This document shows positions 7,704 through 17,426 of a DNA stretch of 64,000 nt, piece after piece (the stretch's first letter is position 1; each line of letters begins with the position of its first letter). The stretch spans positions 1 through 64,000 of the forward strand of contig JAJYSL010000003.1 of NCBI GenBank assembly GCA_021793595.1. The letters are read 5' to 3'. The position numbers and the translations under genes are program-made. This stretch comes from Acidobacteriota bacterium (lineage in GTDB: Bacteria > Acidobacteriota > Terriglobia > Terriglobales > Acidobacteriaceae). A model generated the notes under the pieces. It was not told the DNA's origin, searched no databases, and was given only the letters and a program-made list of their open reading frames with translations.

Positions 7704-10076
7704 ATGAAATCTGCGTTCTCTTCCGCGATTCCCGTACCGGCACAGATCACGCCGGAGCTGCTGGCTCAGCATGGCATTACGGCTGACGAATATCAGCGCA
7801 TTCTGGACGCGCTGGGGCGAACCCCAAGTTTCACGGAGCTCGGCATTTATAGCGTGATGTGGAGCGAACACTGCTCCTATAAATCCTCGCGCGTGCATTT
7901 GAAGCGGCTGCCGACGCAGAGCAACCGGGTGGTGCAGGGGCCGGGAGAAAATGCCGGCATTATCGACGTGGGAGATGGCTGGGCCTGCGCGTTCAAGATT
8001 GAATCGCACAACCATCCTTCTTATATAGAGCCGTATCAGGGTGCGGCGACTGGGGTGGGCGGGATTTTGCGCGACATTTTTACCATGGGTGCGCGACCGC
8101 TGGCAGTGATGGATTCGCTGCGATTTGGGCCGATCGTTGCGGAGGATTCGGCGAAAGCGGACGGGAAAGATTCGACACCTGCTTCTCTGCTGAATAAGAA
8201 TCACCAGATTTTGGAAGGCGTGGTTAGCGGCATCGCCGGGTATGGGAATTGCTTCGGAGTGCCGAACCTGGGCGGGGAGACACGCTTCGAGCCTTGCTAT
8301 TCCGGCAATCCTCTGGTGAATGCGTTCGCGCTTGGAATGGTGCGCAAAGACGAGATTTTTTACGGCAAAGCGACGGGCGTTGGCAACCCGGTCTTATATG
8401 TAGGAGCGAAAACGGGGCGCGACGGAATCCACGGCGCGACGATGGCTAGCGAGGAGTTTCATGAGGGCTCCGAGCAGAAGCGTCCGAATGTGCAGATGGG
8501 CGATCCCTTCATGGAAAAGCTGCTGCTGGAGGCTTGCCTGGAGGCGATGCAAACCGGCGCGATTGTTGGCATTCAGGATATGGGTGCGGCGGGATTGACG
8601 TCGTCTTCGTGCGAGATGGGCGGTCGCGGCGGGGTTGGCATTGAGATGGAACTGGATCGGGTTCCGCAGCGCGAAACCGGGATGACAGCGTACGAAATGA
8701 TGCTGTCCGAATCGCAGGAGCGCATGCTGCTGGTGGCCGACAAGGGCCGCGAGGAAGAAGTCACGCGGGTGTTTGCGAAGTGGGGACTCGACGCTGTGAC
8801 GGTGGGCACGGTCATCGCTGAATCACGACTGCGAATTCTGCACCATGGCGAGTTGGTCGCGGACATTCCGAATGCTTCGCTCACGGATGAGGCGCCGCGC
8901 TATCATCGGCCGATTGGAACCTGGAAAGCTCCGGTGCCGAGTGAGGCTTCCGCGGAAATGCAGCAGCAGTTGCGGTCGAAGCGTGACTGGACGGCGGACT
9001 TGAAGAAGCTGCTGGCGTCGTCGAACATTTGCGATAAGCGGTGGGTGTTTGAGCAGTACGACACCATGGTGCAGACCAACACTGTGCAAGGTCCGGGAGG
9101 AGAAGCCGGTGTGATGCGGCTGAAAGGCACGCAGCGCGGACTGGCGATGGCGCTCGATGGAAACAGTCGTTGGTGCTATCTCGATCCAAAGTTAGGAGCC
9201 GCCCATGCGGTGGCGGAGGCTGCTCGCAAAGTGGTTTGTAGTGGGGCGACGCCGATTGCGGCGACGAACTGCTTGAACTTCGGCAACCCTGAGAAACCGG
9301 AAATCATGGCGCAGCTTTCGAGCGCTATCGACGGCATTGCGGAGGCGTGCACGGCGCTCGGGACGCCGATCACGGGCGGCAATGTTTCGCTCTACAACGA
9401 GACCAAGGGGGAAGCGATCTATCCATCGCCGGTGCTCGGGATCGTTGGCATTCTGGAAGAAGTTTCGAAGGCGGTTCCGGCTGATTTTCAGCGCGTGGGC
9501 GACGCGGTTTTGCTGCTGCGACCGAAAGCGCCAGGCAAAGACAGCGCCAGCATGAAGGAATTTGGGTCTTCAGAATATGCGAAGGTTGTCCTGAATGCTT
9601 TGTGGGGCACGCCACCAGCACTGTCACTGTCGGCGGAAGCCGAACTGCACAAGTGTCTTGCGAAGTTGGCAGAGGAAGGCTTGCTGCATTCCGCGCGTGA
9701 TGTTTCCGACGGCGGTATTGTGGTTGCGTTGGCGGAAGGAGGCTTCGCTAAACAATTAGGAGTGCGCGTTTCGATAGCTGAGGGAGTTTCTGACGATTCC
9801 ATTACGCAAACCTTATTCGGCGAGAACGCGAGCGAGTTAATTGTCACCTGTGCTGCCGAACAGGTGGAGAGAATCAAAGGAATCGTCGATGATCATGGTG
9901 AGGTGACGGTGTTTCCGCTGGGCTCGACGATCGACCATCAGGTGGAGATCAGCATTAACGGGCAGCCAGTGATTTCGGAATCGATTGCGAATCTTTTTGA
10001 ACCATGGCGCCGTGGATTGCCCGATGCGCTGGAGTCTATATTTCATCGCGAAAGTTCCGCGGTGGATCAGGCATAA
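7704..10076 (+). CDS. purL: Phosphoribosylformylglycinamidine synthase subunit PurL
   Basis: A 790-residue protein of the small (two-subunit-type) PurL class, converting FGAR to FGAM with ATP and ammonia in purine synthesis. Visible landmarks are [11 protein letters not shown] near the N-terminus, then [20 protein letters not shown] and [17 protein letters not shown]. The second half-repeat contains [14 protein letters not shown] and [12 protein letters not shown]. The length is slightly above the usual 720-760. It needs separate PurS and PurQ subunits, which are not in this window. AGGAAA lies just before the ATG. It overlaps purF by one base (TAATG), so the two are co-translated. Confidence 0.97.
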   Translation: MKSAFSSAIPVPAQITPELLAQHGITADEYQRILDALGRTPSFTELGIYSVMWSEHCSYKSSRVHLKRLPTQSNRVVQGPGENAGIIDVGDGWACAFKIESHNHPSYIEPYQGAATGVGGILRDIFTMGARPLAVMDSLRFGPIVAEDSAKADGKDSTPASLLNKNHQILEGVVSGIAGYGNCFGVPNLGGETRFEPCYSGNPLVNAFALGMVRKDEIFYGKATGVGNPVLYVGAKTGRDGIHGATMASEEFHEGSEQKRPNVQMGDPFMEKLLLEACLEAMQTGAIVGIQDMGAAGLTSSSCEMGGRGGVGIEMELDRVPQRETGMTAYEMMLSESQERMLLVADKGREEEVTRVFAKWGLDAVTVGTVIAESRLRILHHGELVADIPNASLTDEAPRYHRPIGTWKAPVPSEASAEMQQQLRSKRDWTADLKKLLASSNICDKRWVFEQYDTMVQTNTVQGPGGEAGVMRLKGTQRGLAMALDGNSRWCYLDPKLGAAHAVAEAARKVVCSGATPIAATNCLNFGNPEKPEIMAQLSSAIDGIAEACTALGTPITGGNVSLYNETKGEAIYPSPVLGIVGILEEVSKAVPADFQRVGDAVLLLRPKAPGKDSASMKEFGSSEYAKVVLNALWGTPPALSLSAEAELHKCLAKLAEEGLLHSARDVSDGGIVVALAEGGFAKQLGVRVSIAEGVSDDSITQTLFGENASELIVTCAAEQVERIKGIVDDHGEVTVFPLGSTIDHQVEISINGQPVISESIANLFEPWRRGLPDALESIFHRESSAVDQA

Positions 10077-11551
10077 TGAACGCATACAACCCATCGATGG
10101 ATCCAATGCCCATAGCCGAGCATGACCCTGTTCCATTCGACAAACTCCGCGAAGAGTGCGGCGTCGTGGCCATTCACAACCATCCGGATGCAGCGCGCCA
10201 GGCGTACCTGGCGCTTTACTCTCTGCAGCATCGCGGGCAGGAATCTGCGGGCATCGCCACGGCCGACCACGAAAATCTGTGGAACATCAAGGGCATGGGC
10301 CTGGTCGCAGAAATCTTCACCGACGATGTTCTGGCCAAGCTGCCTGGTTCCTTGGCCATCGGTCACACGCGCTATTCGACCACGGGAGATTCGGCGCTGT
10401 TGAATGCGCAGCCGATTCGGGTGGATTCCACCAAGGGCTTGATCGCGATTGCCCACAACGGAAACCTGGTGCATCTCGGCAATTTGCGAACGCGACTGGA
10501 ACGTGAAGGCGCGATTTTCCAGACCACGAGCGACTCCGAAATTATTGTGCAGCTGATCGCGCACTCGAAAGAGCCGACGCTTATCGACGCCATCGCGGAC
10601 TCCTTACGCCAGGTGGAGGGAGCTTTTTCCATCGTGATGATGACGCGGGATCGCATCTTCGCCGCCCGCGATGCACGCGGCTTTCGTCCGCTCTCAATGG
10701 GACGCATCGCCAATGCCGACGGGACTGAGACGATTGTGTTTGCGTCGGAGACCTGCGCCTTTGACCTGTTGCGGGCCAGGTACGATCGTGAAGTGAAGCC
10801 AGGCGAACTGGTGATGGTTTCCCGCGAAGGCGTGACCTGCCGGCAATTTTCCAGTGGCGTGCCGCAGGCAAGCTGCGTGTTTGAGCATGTTTATTTCTCG
10901 CGTCCCGACAGCAAAGTATTTGGACGATGGGTGCAGGAAAGCCGCGAGGAAATGGGACGTCAACTGGCGCGCGAATCCAGCGTGGAAGCAGACCTTGTCG
11001 TCCCAGTACCGGATTCCGGCGTCACCGCGGCGATCGGGTATGCGGCGGAGAGCGGCATTCCGTTCCGCTTCGGGCTGATCCGCAATCATTATGTGGGGCG
11101 AACATTTATTGAGCCGGAACAGCGGGTGCGCGATTTCGGCGTCAAGCTGAAGCTGAATCCAGTGCGCAATCTGCTGGAAGGCAAGCGAGTGATTTTGATT
11201 GATGATTCAATAATCCGCGGCACGACCAGTCGAAAAATCGTGCGCATGGTGCGCGGCGCCGGGGCGACAGAGGTTCATCTTCGCATCAGTTGTCCACCGA
11301 CAACATCCCCTTGTTTTTACGGCGTAGACACCCCCAGCAAGCGCGAGTTGATTGCCGCCAATCAATCGGTGCATGAAATCTGTGAATTTATTGAGGCAGA
11401 TTCTCTGGCGTATCTTTCGCTGGACGGACTGCTGCACGCCTGCGACGGGGCGGACGGCAATCGCTACTGCACCGCCTGCTATACCGGCGTGTACCCAACG
11501 CAGTGGGTCGATGTGGAAGACATTCTGCCCGCGCCTGCCGTTGAAGTATGA
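10076..11551 (+). CDS. purF: Amidophosphoribosyltransferase
   Basis: A 491-residue enzyme for the first committed step of purine synthesis, PRPP plus glutamine to phosphoribosylamine. Residues REECGVVAIHNH hold Cys28, which becomes the N-terminal nucleophile after propeptide removal. The glutaminase domain continues with SLQHRGQESAGIA and GHTRYSTTG. The PRPP loop is VILIDDSIIRGTTS. CPPTTSPCFYG and YCTACYTG indicate the Bacillus-type [4Fe-4S] enzyme. I chose ATG 10076, which overlaps the purL stop as TAATG, over the longer open frame from 10004. The stop overlaps the start of the next gene as ATGA. Confidence 0.97.
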   Translation: MNAYNPSMDPMPIAEHDPVPFDKLREECGVVAIHNHPDAARQAYLALYSLQHRGQESAGIATADHENLWNIKGMGLVAEIFTDDVLAKLPGSLAIGHTRYSTTGDSALLNAQPIRVDSTKGLIAIAHNGNLVHLGNLRTRLEREGAIFQTTSDSEIIVQLIAHSKEPTLIDAIADSLRQVEGAFSIVMMTRDRIFAARDARGFRPLSMGRIANADGTETIVFASETCAFDLLRARYDREVKPGELVMVSREGVTCRQFSSGVPQASCVFEHVYFSRPDSKVFGRWVQESREEMGRQLARESSVEADLVVPVPDSGVTAAIGYAAESGIPFRFGLIRNHYVGRTFIEPEQRVRDFGVKLKLNPVRNLLEGKRVILIDDSIIRGTTSRKIVRMVRGAGATEVHLRISCPPTTSPCFYGVDTPSKRELIAANQSVHEICEFIEADSLAYLSLDGLLHACDGADGNRYCTACYTGVYPTQWVDVEDILPAPAVEV

Positions 11552-12021
11552 ACGTCGAGATTCGAGAGTTTCAACCCGGAGATGAAATCGCTTTCCGCGC
11601 GTTGAACGAAGCCTGGATCACTGCATCTTTCCGGCTGGAAGACGAAGACGTTGTGACGCTGGGCGATCCGCGACATCACATTCTGGACGCAGGCGGCCAC
11701 ATTTACTTTGCCGTGCATCCGCACACTGGCGAAGTTCTGGGGTGCTGCGCGTTGCTGGCGATGAAAGACGGCTGCTTTGAAGTCGCGAAGATGGCGATTG
11801 CCGAGCGCTATCGTGGTCAGGGACTTGGAAGACAATTGCTGCGGGCAACGATCGCTGCCGCTCGCAGTCTGCGAGCACGGCGACTCTACCTCGTGACGCA
11901 TCATTCGCTGAAGAACGCTATTGGACTCTACGAGTCAGAAGGCTTTGTGCACCTTCGCCCGGAAGATGCACCGCCTTCGCCGTATGCGCGCGCGACCGTT
12001 TTTATGGAGCAGTGTCTGTAA
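11548..12021 (+). CDS. GNAT family N-acetyltransferase
   Basis: A 157-residue single-domain GNAT protein. Strand beta-4 and the acetyl-CoA loop are visible as VAKMAIAERYRGQGLGRQLL (R/Q-x-x-G-x-G). The C-terminal part LYLVTHHSLKNAIGLYESEG is typical of the fold. The acceptor is unknown. Its ATG overlaps the purF TGA (ATGA), so it is translated with the purine genes, although no direct purine role is implied. It ends 23 bases from the convergent pirin gene. Confidence 0.9.
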   Translation: MNVEIREFQPGDEIAFRALNEAWITASFRLEDEDVVTLGDPRHHILDAGGHIYFAVHPHTGEVLGCCALLAMKDGCFEVAKMAIAERYRGQGLGRQLLRATIAAARSLRARRLYLVTHHSLKNAIGLYESEGFVHLRPEDAPPSPYARATVFMEQCL

Positions 12022-12044
12022 TCGATCGAGCGCGACGTTCACGT

Positions 12045-12740
12045 TTATTCCAGGTCGAACAGCAGAATTTCGGCGTTGCTGGTGGCGTCAATTTGTATCG
12101 AGCCGTCACTGTCGATTGCCATACCGTCGCCTGCGTGCAAGGTCTTGTCATTCGCGGTTACCGAGCCGACGGCTACTTGCAGCCAGCCGTGGTTGCCGGC
12201 CAGCGACTGATCGATGGTCGTTCCTGCATCCAGCTTGCCCGCGTATACCTCAGCGTCGCTACGGATGAGAAACGATCCATCGCGGCCATCGCGGGAAGCG
12301 ATCAAGTGCAGCCTGTTCGTTTGCGTCTCGATCGGAAAAGCCTTCTGTTCATATTTCGGATCGAGCCCGTTCCGATTCGGCAGCAGCCAGATTTGCAGCA
12401 TATGTGTCGTCTCGGTTGGCGACGGATTGGCTTCGCTGTGACGGATGCCGGTGCCCGCGGACATGAACTGCACCTCTCCATGACGAATAACACCGCCGGA
12501 GCCGAGCGAATCTTGATGGCCCAGCTCCCCGCTGAGCACATAGGAGAGGATTTCCATGTCCTGATGCGGGTGCGCGCCGAAGCCCCTGCCGGGCGCGATA
12601 AAATCCTCGTTGATCACGCGCAGGGCGCGGAAACCCATATGCTCCGGGTCATAGTAGTTGGAAAAAGAAAATGTAAAGTGGGTATCCAGCCAGCCGTGGT
12701 TGGAGTGGCCGCGATCCTCGTTCAAACGAATATTTAGCAT
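12045..12740 (-). CDS. Pirin family protein
   Basis: A 231-residue bicupin. The N-terminal cupin has the metal ligands in FGAHPHQDMEILSYVLSG (two His) and GTGIRHSE (His and Glu). Bacterial pirins of this type (YhhW/YhaK) include quercetin 2,3-dioxygenases and redox regulators. Which activity applies here cannot be read from sequence. The frame is open to 12905, but the ATG at 12740 has a clear GGGAGGT site upstream and gives the usual pirin length. The DNA between this start and the bactofilin stop (12741-12929) shows no gene. Confidence 0.92.
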   Translation of the reverse strand: MLNIRLNEDRGHSNHGWLDTHFTFSFSNYYDPEHMGFRALRVINEDFIAPGRGFGAHPHQDMEILSYVLSGELGHQDSLGSGGVIRHGEVQFMSAGTGIRHSEANPSPTETTHMLQIWLLPNRNGLDPKYEQKAFPIETQTNRLHLIASRDGRDGSFLIRSDAEVYAGKLDAGTTIDQSLAGNHGWLQVAVGSVTANDKTLHAGDGMAIDSDGSIQIDATSNAEILLFDLE

Positions 12741-12929
12741 CAAACTACCTCCCAGCTTCCGATCCTTTAGATGGATGAGGGGCAAAAAGGATTCATCCGG
12801 TTCAGTGGAGCGGAGGGAGCGCGCAGGGATGCCGAAATGCGGCAGACTGCCTTCACGCAACGGTTTCGCCGGGGGAAGCGAAGCCGTTGCGCCATCGCGC
12901 CGCAAGCGGCGGAAACAGAGTTACTCGGG

Positions 12930-13451
12930 TTAGACGTGCGCCGGAGTCGCTACGGCAGGCTTCGCTGCTTCGCTTCCCTTGGCTTCGGACGTGGCAGGCT
13001 TGCGAATATCGATGCCACCCTTGAAGTAGGCGCCATCCTCAATGCTGATGCGCTGGGCCACAACATCTCCAGTCAGGGAGCCCTCATTGCGGATGTCGAC
13101 GCGGTCGCTGGCAATGATATTGCCGTTGACCTTGCCAAGAACGACCACTTCGCGGGCAGAGACATTTGCGGCGACCTGGCCATTGCGGCCCACGACGACG
13201 CGATTTCCCGGTAGGTTGACGGAACCTTCGACGTGGCCGTCGATGTAGAGGCCTTCGCTGCCAGTGATTTCGCCCTTGATGGTGAGAGATTTGCCAATCG
13301 TCGCCTGTTCGGTGGTGGAACTGGACGGGGTAGGGTTGGGACGCTGCGCCACCGGTTCCGGGCTAAGCGGGGTAGGCGTTTGCGGACGGATCGGGTCCGC
13401 AGGGGAAGTGGGGCTGGTGCCAGGCTGGTTCGGTTTCCACATTGCGCTCAT
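12930..13451 (-). CDS. Bactofilin (polymer-forming cytoskeletal protein)
   Basis: A 173-residue protein with a Pro/Ser/Thr-rich N-terminal tail (residues 1-50). The bactofilin beta-helix core follows (about 52-150: IGKSLTIKGEITGSEGLYID, VEGSVNL, VVVGRNGQVAANVSAREVVV, GSLTGDVVAQRISIEDGAYF) and then a short Ala-rich tail. Bactofilins polymerise without nucleotide and scaffold wall or envelope enzymes. AAAGGA precedes the ATG at 13451. It is divergent from RNase R across about 290 bases; that gap holds AT-rich stretches near 13590-13640 that could carry promoters, but none is convincing. Confidence 0.93.
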   Translation of the reverse strand: MSAMWKPNQPGTSPTSPADPIRPQTPTPLSPEPVAQRPNPTPSSSTTEQATIGKSLTIKGEITGSEGLYIDGHVEGSVNLPGNRVVVGRNGQVAANVSAREVVVLGKVNGNIIASDRVDIRNEGSLTGDVVAQRISIEDGAYFKGGIDIRKPATSEAKGSEAAKPAVATPAHV

Positions 13452-13741
13452 AAATCCTTTCTTTCTATTGCATTCGTTCCGTCTGCCAACGCACCATTGA
13501 TCGTCCCAGGCATCATTTTTTGCAGAGCGGATCTTCGGTTTAATTTTGAAATCTCGCGGGGGAATGGATACCCGGGCGAGCCGCGCGGTCCTGTCGAGTT
13601 ACTCAAATTTTACTGACTCTATCGCAAAATGGGGAATCAATCCTAGGAGAATTTGCAATCCTCATTTGCAGGGTAACATCATGGTCAATGCTTACCCCTT
13701 TGATTCAGAGGCGAGGGGCGGGCAGTCCTGAGGCTGGACGC

Positions 13742-16282
13742 ATGACAGACACGGAACTTTTGGAGCGCATTTCCCGGTCCGCAGGTCAGCGCGCGGGGTA
13801 TAAGCAGCTGGTTCGAGAACTGGGGCTGGGCGGTGGGCGCGAGCGGCGTCTGCTGCTGGAGCAACTGGATCGCCTGACCGCGAGTGGACAACTGGCCAAG
13901 ATCGACCGCGACACCTGGACGGTCCAGGCAGCGGCGCGCAAGCGCAACAACTGGGTGAGCGGACGGCTGGATCTGCATCGAGACGGCTATGGCTTTGTGC
14001 GACCGGATACGCGCGAAGGTACCGGGGAAGAAGACATCTTCATTCCTCCGGACAGCATGGAAAGCGCGATGCAGGGCGACCTGGTGCTGGTGGAACTGCT
14101 TCCCTCGCGGGGAGATGGGCGCCGAGCGGGGCGTATTCTGCGAGTGCTGGAGCGGCACAATCCCACGGTGGTGGGCATTTTCCACTATGCCAATGGAAGG
14201 CGCACGGCGCGTGGCGATCGCATGTCGGGCAATTTTGTTACGCCGCTGAATGCGCGCATCAGCGAGGCGATCCTGGTGCCCTTTGGGGGCGAGATCCCAG
14301 AGCGTGGTGGGACGCTTGATCGAGTTCTAGGGGCTGAGGCAGTCGACCAGCAGGGCGACTATGAGGATCTGGAGGGATTGGTCGTCGATGTTGCGATTAC
14401 CGATTGGCCGACCGCGACTCGGCCGGCACGCGGCCGAGTGATTGAGGTACTGGGGGATCGCGACGCCTTTGGTGTAGATGTTGAAATTCTAATTCGCAAG
14501 CACTTTTTGCCGCATATCTTTCCGGATCGGGTGCTGCAGGAAGCCCGCGAGGTTGCGGTGCCACCGGCGAGCGATTCGAGCGGATGGGAATCCAGTGGTC
14601 GGCCGCGCCGCGATTTTCGCCATTTGCCAATTGTCACCATTGACGGCGAAACGGCCAAGGACTTCGACGATGCGGTGCTGGTTCGCGAACTGCACAATGG
14701 CGGGTACGAGCTGCAGGTGCATATCGCCGACGTGGCGCATTATGTTCGCCCAGGGACGGCGCTCGATCTGGAAGCGCGCTTGCGCGGTAACTCTGTGTAC
14801 TTTCCGGATCGCGCGGTTCCCATGTTGCCGATGGAACTGTCGACCGACGTTTGCAGTCTGCGTCCGAACGAGGATCGGCTGGTGCTTTCCTGCGTGATGC
14901 ATCTGGGGCCCGATGGAACAGTGTTGTCGTCTGAGGTCTTGGAGGGCGTGATTCGCTCTGCGCGGCGCATGACGTATACGCAAGTCCACAACATTCTGCA
15001 GGGCGATCCGGAGACGCGAAAAGAATTCGCTTCGCTGGTTCCGGAGTTTGATCGCATGATGGCGCTGGCGCAGAAGATGAACGCGCGACGCGAGCAGCGG
15101 GGGTCGATCGACTTCGATTTGCCGGAGCCGGTCATTGAATTCGACGAGCAGGGCAGGATGCGCGGTATCGTTCGCTCTGAACGCACCTGGTCGAATCGAC
15201 TGATCGAGGAATTCATGCTGGCAGCCAACGAATGCGTGGCCAGCTGGATTGAATCGCAGGGCGTTCCCAGTATTTATCGTATCCACGAGAAGCCGGATGC
15301 CAAGCGGGTGGCAAACTTCGAAGAGATCGCCGCGCATTTTGGCTATTCCCTGGGCGTGGGCGCATTGCCTGTGAAACGTGTCGAGTTGCGAGGCGATCGT
15401 CGGGACCGCATGCGCAGCGGTGGCAGCGACAAACGCATGCGGGAAATTCCCGAAGACATTCCGGTAACGCCGCAGATGTATCAGAAGCTGACGGAGCGGC
15501 TGGCGGGCAAGCCAGAGGAACGGATTCTCACTTACCTGATGCTGCGGTCATTGAAGCAGGCCCGCTACAGCGAAAAGAACGAAGGCCACTTTGCGCTGGC
15601 AACGCCGAGTTACACGCATTTCACCTCGCCGATTCGCCGCTACGCCGATCTGATCGTGCATCGCATTACGAAATCCCTGCTGGCTGCTGGCGTCGACAGC
15701 TATCGAGAACTGCCGCGAAGCGACACCGCTTCCGCCACACGCAGACGCCCAACCGACCTCGGCCACGCAGAGCACGCGATTCAGTCCCCTGTGGAGCAGC
15801 AGGAATTGGCGGCGATTGCGCAGGAGGTGAGCCAGTGCGAACGTCGGGCCGCCGATGCGGAGCGGGAACTGATTGAGTGGAAGAAAATCCACTTCATGCA
15901 GGACAAAATCGGCGAGGAATTTTCCGGAATCATTCTGAATGTGACGAAGTATGGATTGTTCGTTGAACTTGACGACTTGTTCGTGGAGGGCCTGGTTCCA
16001 CTGGCAACGCTGCAGGGAGATCGCTATCGATTTAATGAAAACAGCCGTCAGATTCTGGGAGGATCGAGCGGCCACCGAATTTCTGTTGGCGACGAGGTGC
16101 GCGTAATTCTGGACCGAATTGACGCGGTGGAAAACAAGCTCCAGTTTGCCCTGGTGGAGCAGGTCTCCACCGAGACCGCGAAAAAACTCTCCGGACGTAA
16201 GTCGACGGGACAGCCCAGCGCGCATCCAAGCAAAAAGAGGCAAACGAAAAGGTCGCGAACGAAGTCAAAGAAGCGACGCTAA
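13742..16282 (+). CDS. rnr: Ribonuclease R (RNase II/R family 3'-5' exoribonuclease)
   Basis: An 846-residue processive 3'-5' exoribonuclease. In order: an N-terminal winged-helix region (TDTELLERISRSAGQRAGYK), OB/cold-shock domains (YGFVRPDTREGTGEEDIFIP), the RNB catalytic domain with the Asp cluster in TIDGETAKDFDDAVLV, HFTSPIRRYADLIVHR, a C-terminal S1 domain (EFSGIILNVTKYGLFVELDD), and a Lys/Arg/Ser-rich tail typical of RNase R. The frame opens at 13688, but ATG 13742 starts the recognisable domain. An insertion of about 50 residues after AAGVDSYRELPR (about residues 655-700) is longer than usual. Confidence 0.95.
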   Translation: MTDTELLERISRSAGQRAGYKQLVRELGLGGGRERRLLLEQLDRLTASGQLAKIDRDTWTVQAAARKRNNWVSGRLDLHRDGYGFVRPDTREGTGEEDIFIPPDSMESAMQGDLVLVELLPSRGDGRRAGRILRVLERHNPTVVGIFHYANGRRTARGDRMSGNFVTPLNARISEAILVPFGGEIPERGGTLDRVLGAEAVDQQGDYEDLEGLVVDVAITDWPTATRPARGRVIEVLGDRDAFGVDVEILIRKHFLPHIFPDRVLQEAREVAVPPASDSSGWESSGRPRRDFRHLPIVTIDGETAKDFDDAVLVRELHNGGYELQVHIADVAHYVRPGTALDLEARLRGNSVYFPDRAVPMLPMELSTDVCSLRPNEDRLVLSCVMHLGPDGTVLSSEVLEGVIRSARRMTYTQVHNILQGDPETRKEFASLVPEFDRMMALAQKMNARREQRGSIDFDLPEPVIEFDEQGRMRGIVRSERTWSNRLIEEFMLAANECVASWIESQGVPSIYRIHEKPDAKRVANFEEIAAHFGYSLGVGALPVKRVELRGDRRDRMRSGGSDKRMREIPEDIPVTPQMYQKLTERLAGKPEERILTYLMLRSLKQARYSEKNEGHFALATPSYTHFTSPIRRYADLIVHRITKSLLAAGVDSYRELPRSDTASATRRRPTDLGHAEHAIQSPVEQQELAAIAQEVSQCERRAADAERELIEWKKIHFMQDKIGEEFSGIILNVTKYGLFVELDDLFVEGLVPLATLQGDRYRFNENSRQILGGSSGHRISVGDEVRVILDRIDAVENKLQFALVEQVSTETAKKLSGRKSTGQPSAHPSKKRQTKRSRTKSKKRR

Positions 16283-16350
16283 TTCCAGGTTCGCTGTCCG
16301 GGGCTTGCCGAAATCTTTTCCTAAGCTTGGGCACGAAGGGAGGAAATTTG

Positions 16351-16878
16351 TTGGCACTAAAACGCAACGTGGCCAGAACTGCCTGTCTATTGCTCATCAT
16401 CGTTTCGTCTATGGCCGCCACGGCTCAAGTGGGGCTCTATGGGGAATTCAGTGCAACAAAACTTAACGTTCCAAACACGAGCTGGATCTACGGGCCGACA
16501 CTTGGGGGCTACCTGGATAAAGGTCATTTCTGGGTTTTCAGTTCCGGTATAGATGCCCGCGGAGCAATTCTTGGAAGCGGGTCAACCACGCTGGACAGCG
16601 GTTTAGTGGGTCCGCGCGTTGTGCTTCGTCCCCACGTTCTGCCGATCCAGCCGTATGTGGAAGCGCTGATTGGCGCGGGTCATGCCGACTATGGGCAGGG
16701 AGTCGCACATGTCAGCGCCACGAAGTTTGAGTATCAGTTTCTCGGTGGACTGGATTTGACGATTCTGCCTCGAATTGACTGGCGTGTGGTGGAATTCAGT
16801 TATGGAGGATTGTCTGGGCTGGGCAGCAGCTTCAACCCGAAAACGATCAGCACAGGCATTGTGATCCGCCTGCCTTAG
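16351..16878 (+). CDS. Hypothetical secreted/outer-membrane beta-barrel-like protein
   Basis: A 175-residue protein. KRNVARTACLLLIIVSSMAA is a signal peptide with likely cleavage after TAQ. The mature chain has alternating glycine/aromatic strands (GLYGEFSATKLNV, GPTLGGYLDKGHFWVFSSGI, YVEALIGAGHADYG, EYQFLGGLDLTILPRIDWRV) and ends FSTGIVIRLP-like (STGIVIRLP), which suggests a small OmpA/OprF-like 8-strand porin barrel. The start is TTG 16351, placed after AAGGGAGGA (16336-16344). No specific function is recognisable. It lies between rnr and a GlcG-like gene. Confidence 0.7.
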   Translation: MALKRNVARTACLLLIIVSSMAATAQVGLYGEFSATKLNVPNTSWIYGPTLGGYLDKGHFWVFSSGIDARGAILGSGSTTLDSGLVGPRVVLRPHVLPIQPYVEALIGAGHADYGQGVAHVSATKFEYQFLGGLDLTILPRIDWRVVEFSYGGLSGLGSSFNPKTISTGIVIRLP

Positions 16879-16939
16879 GGGGGTCGATCGAAGCCTGACT
16901 GGAACCTGCGAAGTGAACCGGATGTACAAGGAGAAAGAG

Positions 16940-17335
16940 ATGATTCACCTGGAAGATGCACGAAGGATTATTGCTGCGGCAGAAAAGAAAGCCAAGGAAA
17001 TCGGCCAGCCGATGAACATCGCCGTCGCGGATGCGGGCGGCAACCTGGTCGCGCATGTTCGCATGGATGGCGCGTGGTTGGGTAGCATCGATATCTCCAT
17101 CAAGAAGGCTTATACGTCGAGGGCGTTCGACATCAGCACGAAAGACCTGGCCACTCACAGCCAATCCGGGGGGCAGTTCTTTGGCATCCACGCTTCGAAC
17201 GACGGCAAGATCATGATCTTTGCCGGCGGCATTCCGCTGAAGCGCGACGGAAAGGTTGTGGGTGCGATCGGGGTGAGTGGTGGATCGGGTGAGCAGGACC
17301 ACGCTGTGGCCGAAGCCGGAGCTGCGGCGTACTAA
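16940..17335 (+). CDS. GlcG/HbpS family (DUF336) heme-binding-like protein
   Basis: A 131-residue protein with the GlcG/HbpS core: IAVADAGGNLVAHVRMDGA, SIKKAYTSRAF, then GGIPLKRDGKVVGAIGVSGG and a Glu/Asp/His end (GEQDHAVAEAG). Members bind heme or cobalamin, or accompany oxidation enzymes. GTG 16913 is open, but ATG 16940 is preceded by AAGGAG at an ideal distance and matches the family start. It lies about 90 bases upstream of formaldehyde dehydrogenase in the same direction, so a common transcript is plausible. Confidence 0.88.
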   Translation: MIHLEDARRIIAAAEKKAKEIGQPMNIAVADAGGNLVAHVRMDGAWLGSIDISIKKAYTSRAFDISTKDLATHSQSGGQFFGIHASNDGKIMIFAGGIPLKRDGKVVGAIGVSGGSGEQDHAVAEAGAAAY

Positions 17336-17426
17336 CGGCGATGGCGAATTTCTCATCTCGGCTCAGCAGCTCTGCAGCAGGGGATTAGGGGTGTGAGCCT
17401 GCGCCAAATTGAAAGGACGTGATTCC

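Noticed and set aside
13452..13741. Riboswitch or small RNA between bactofilin and RNase R
   Set aside because: No conserved riboswitch core or strong hairpin is visible; it is probably only divergent promoters.
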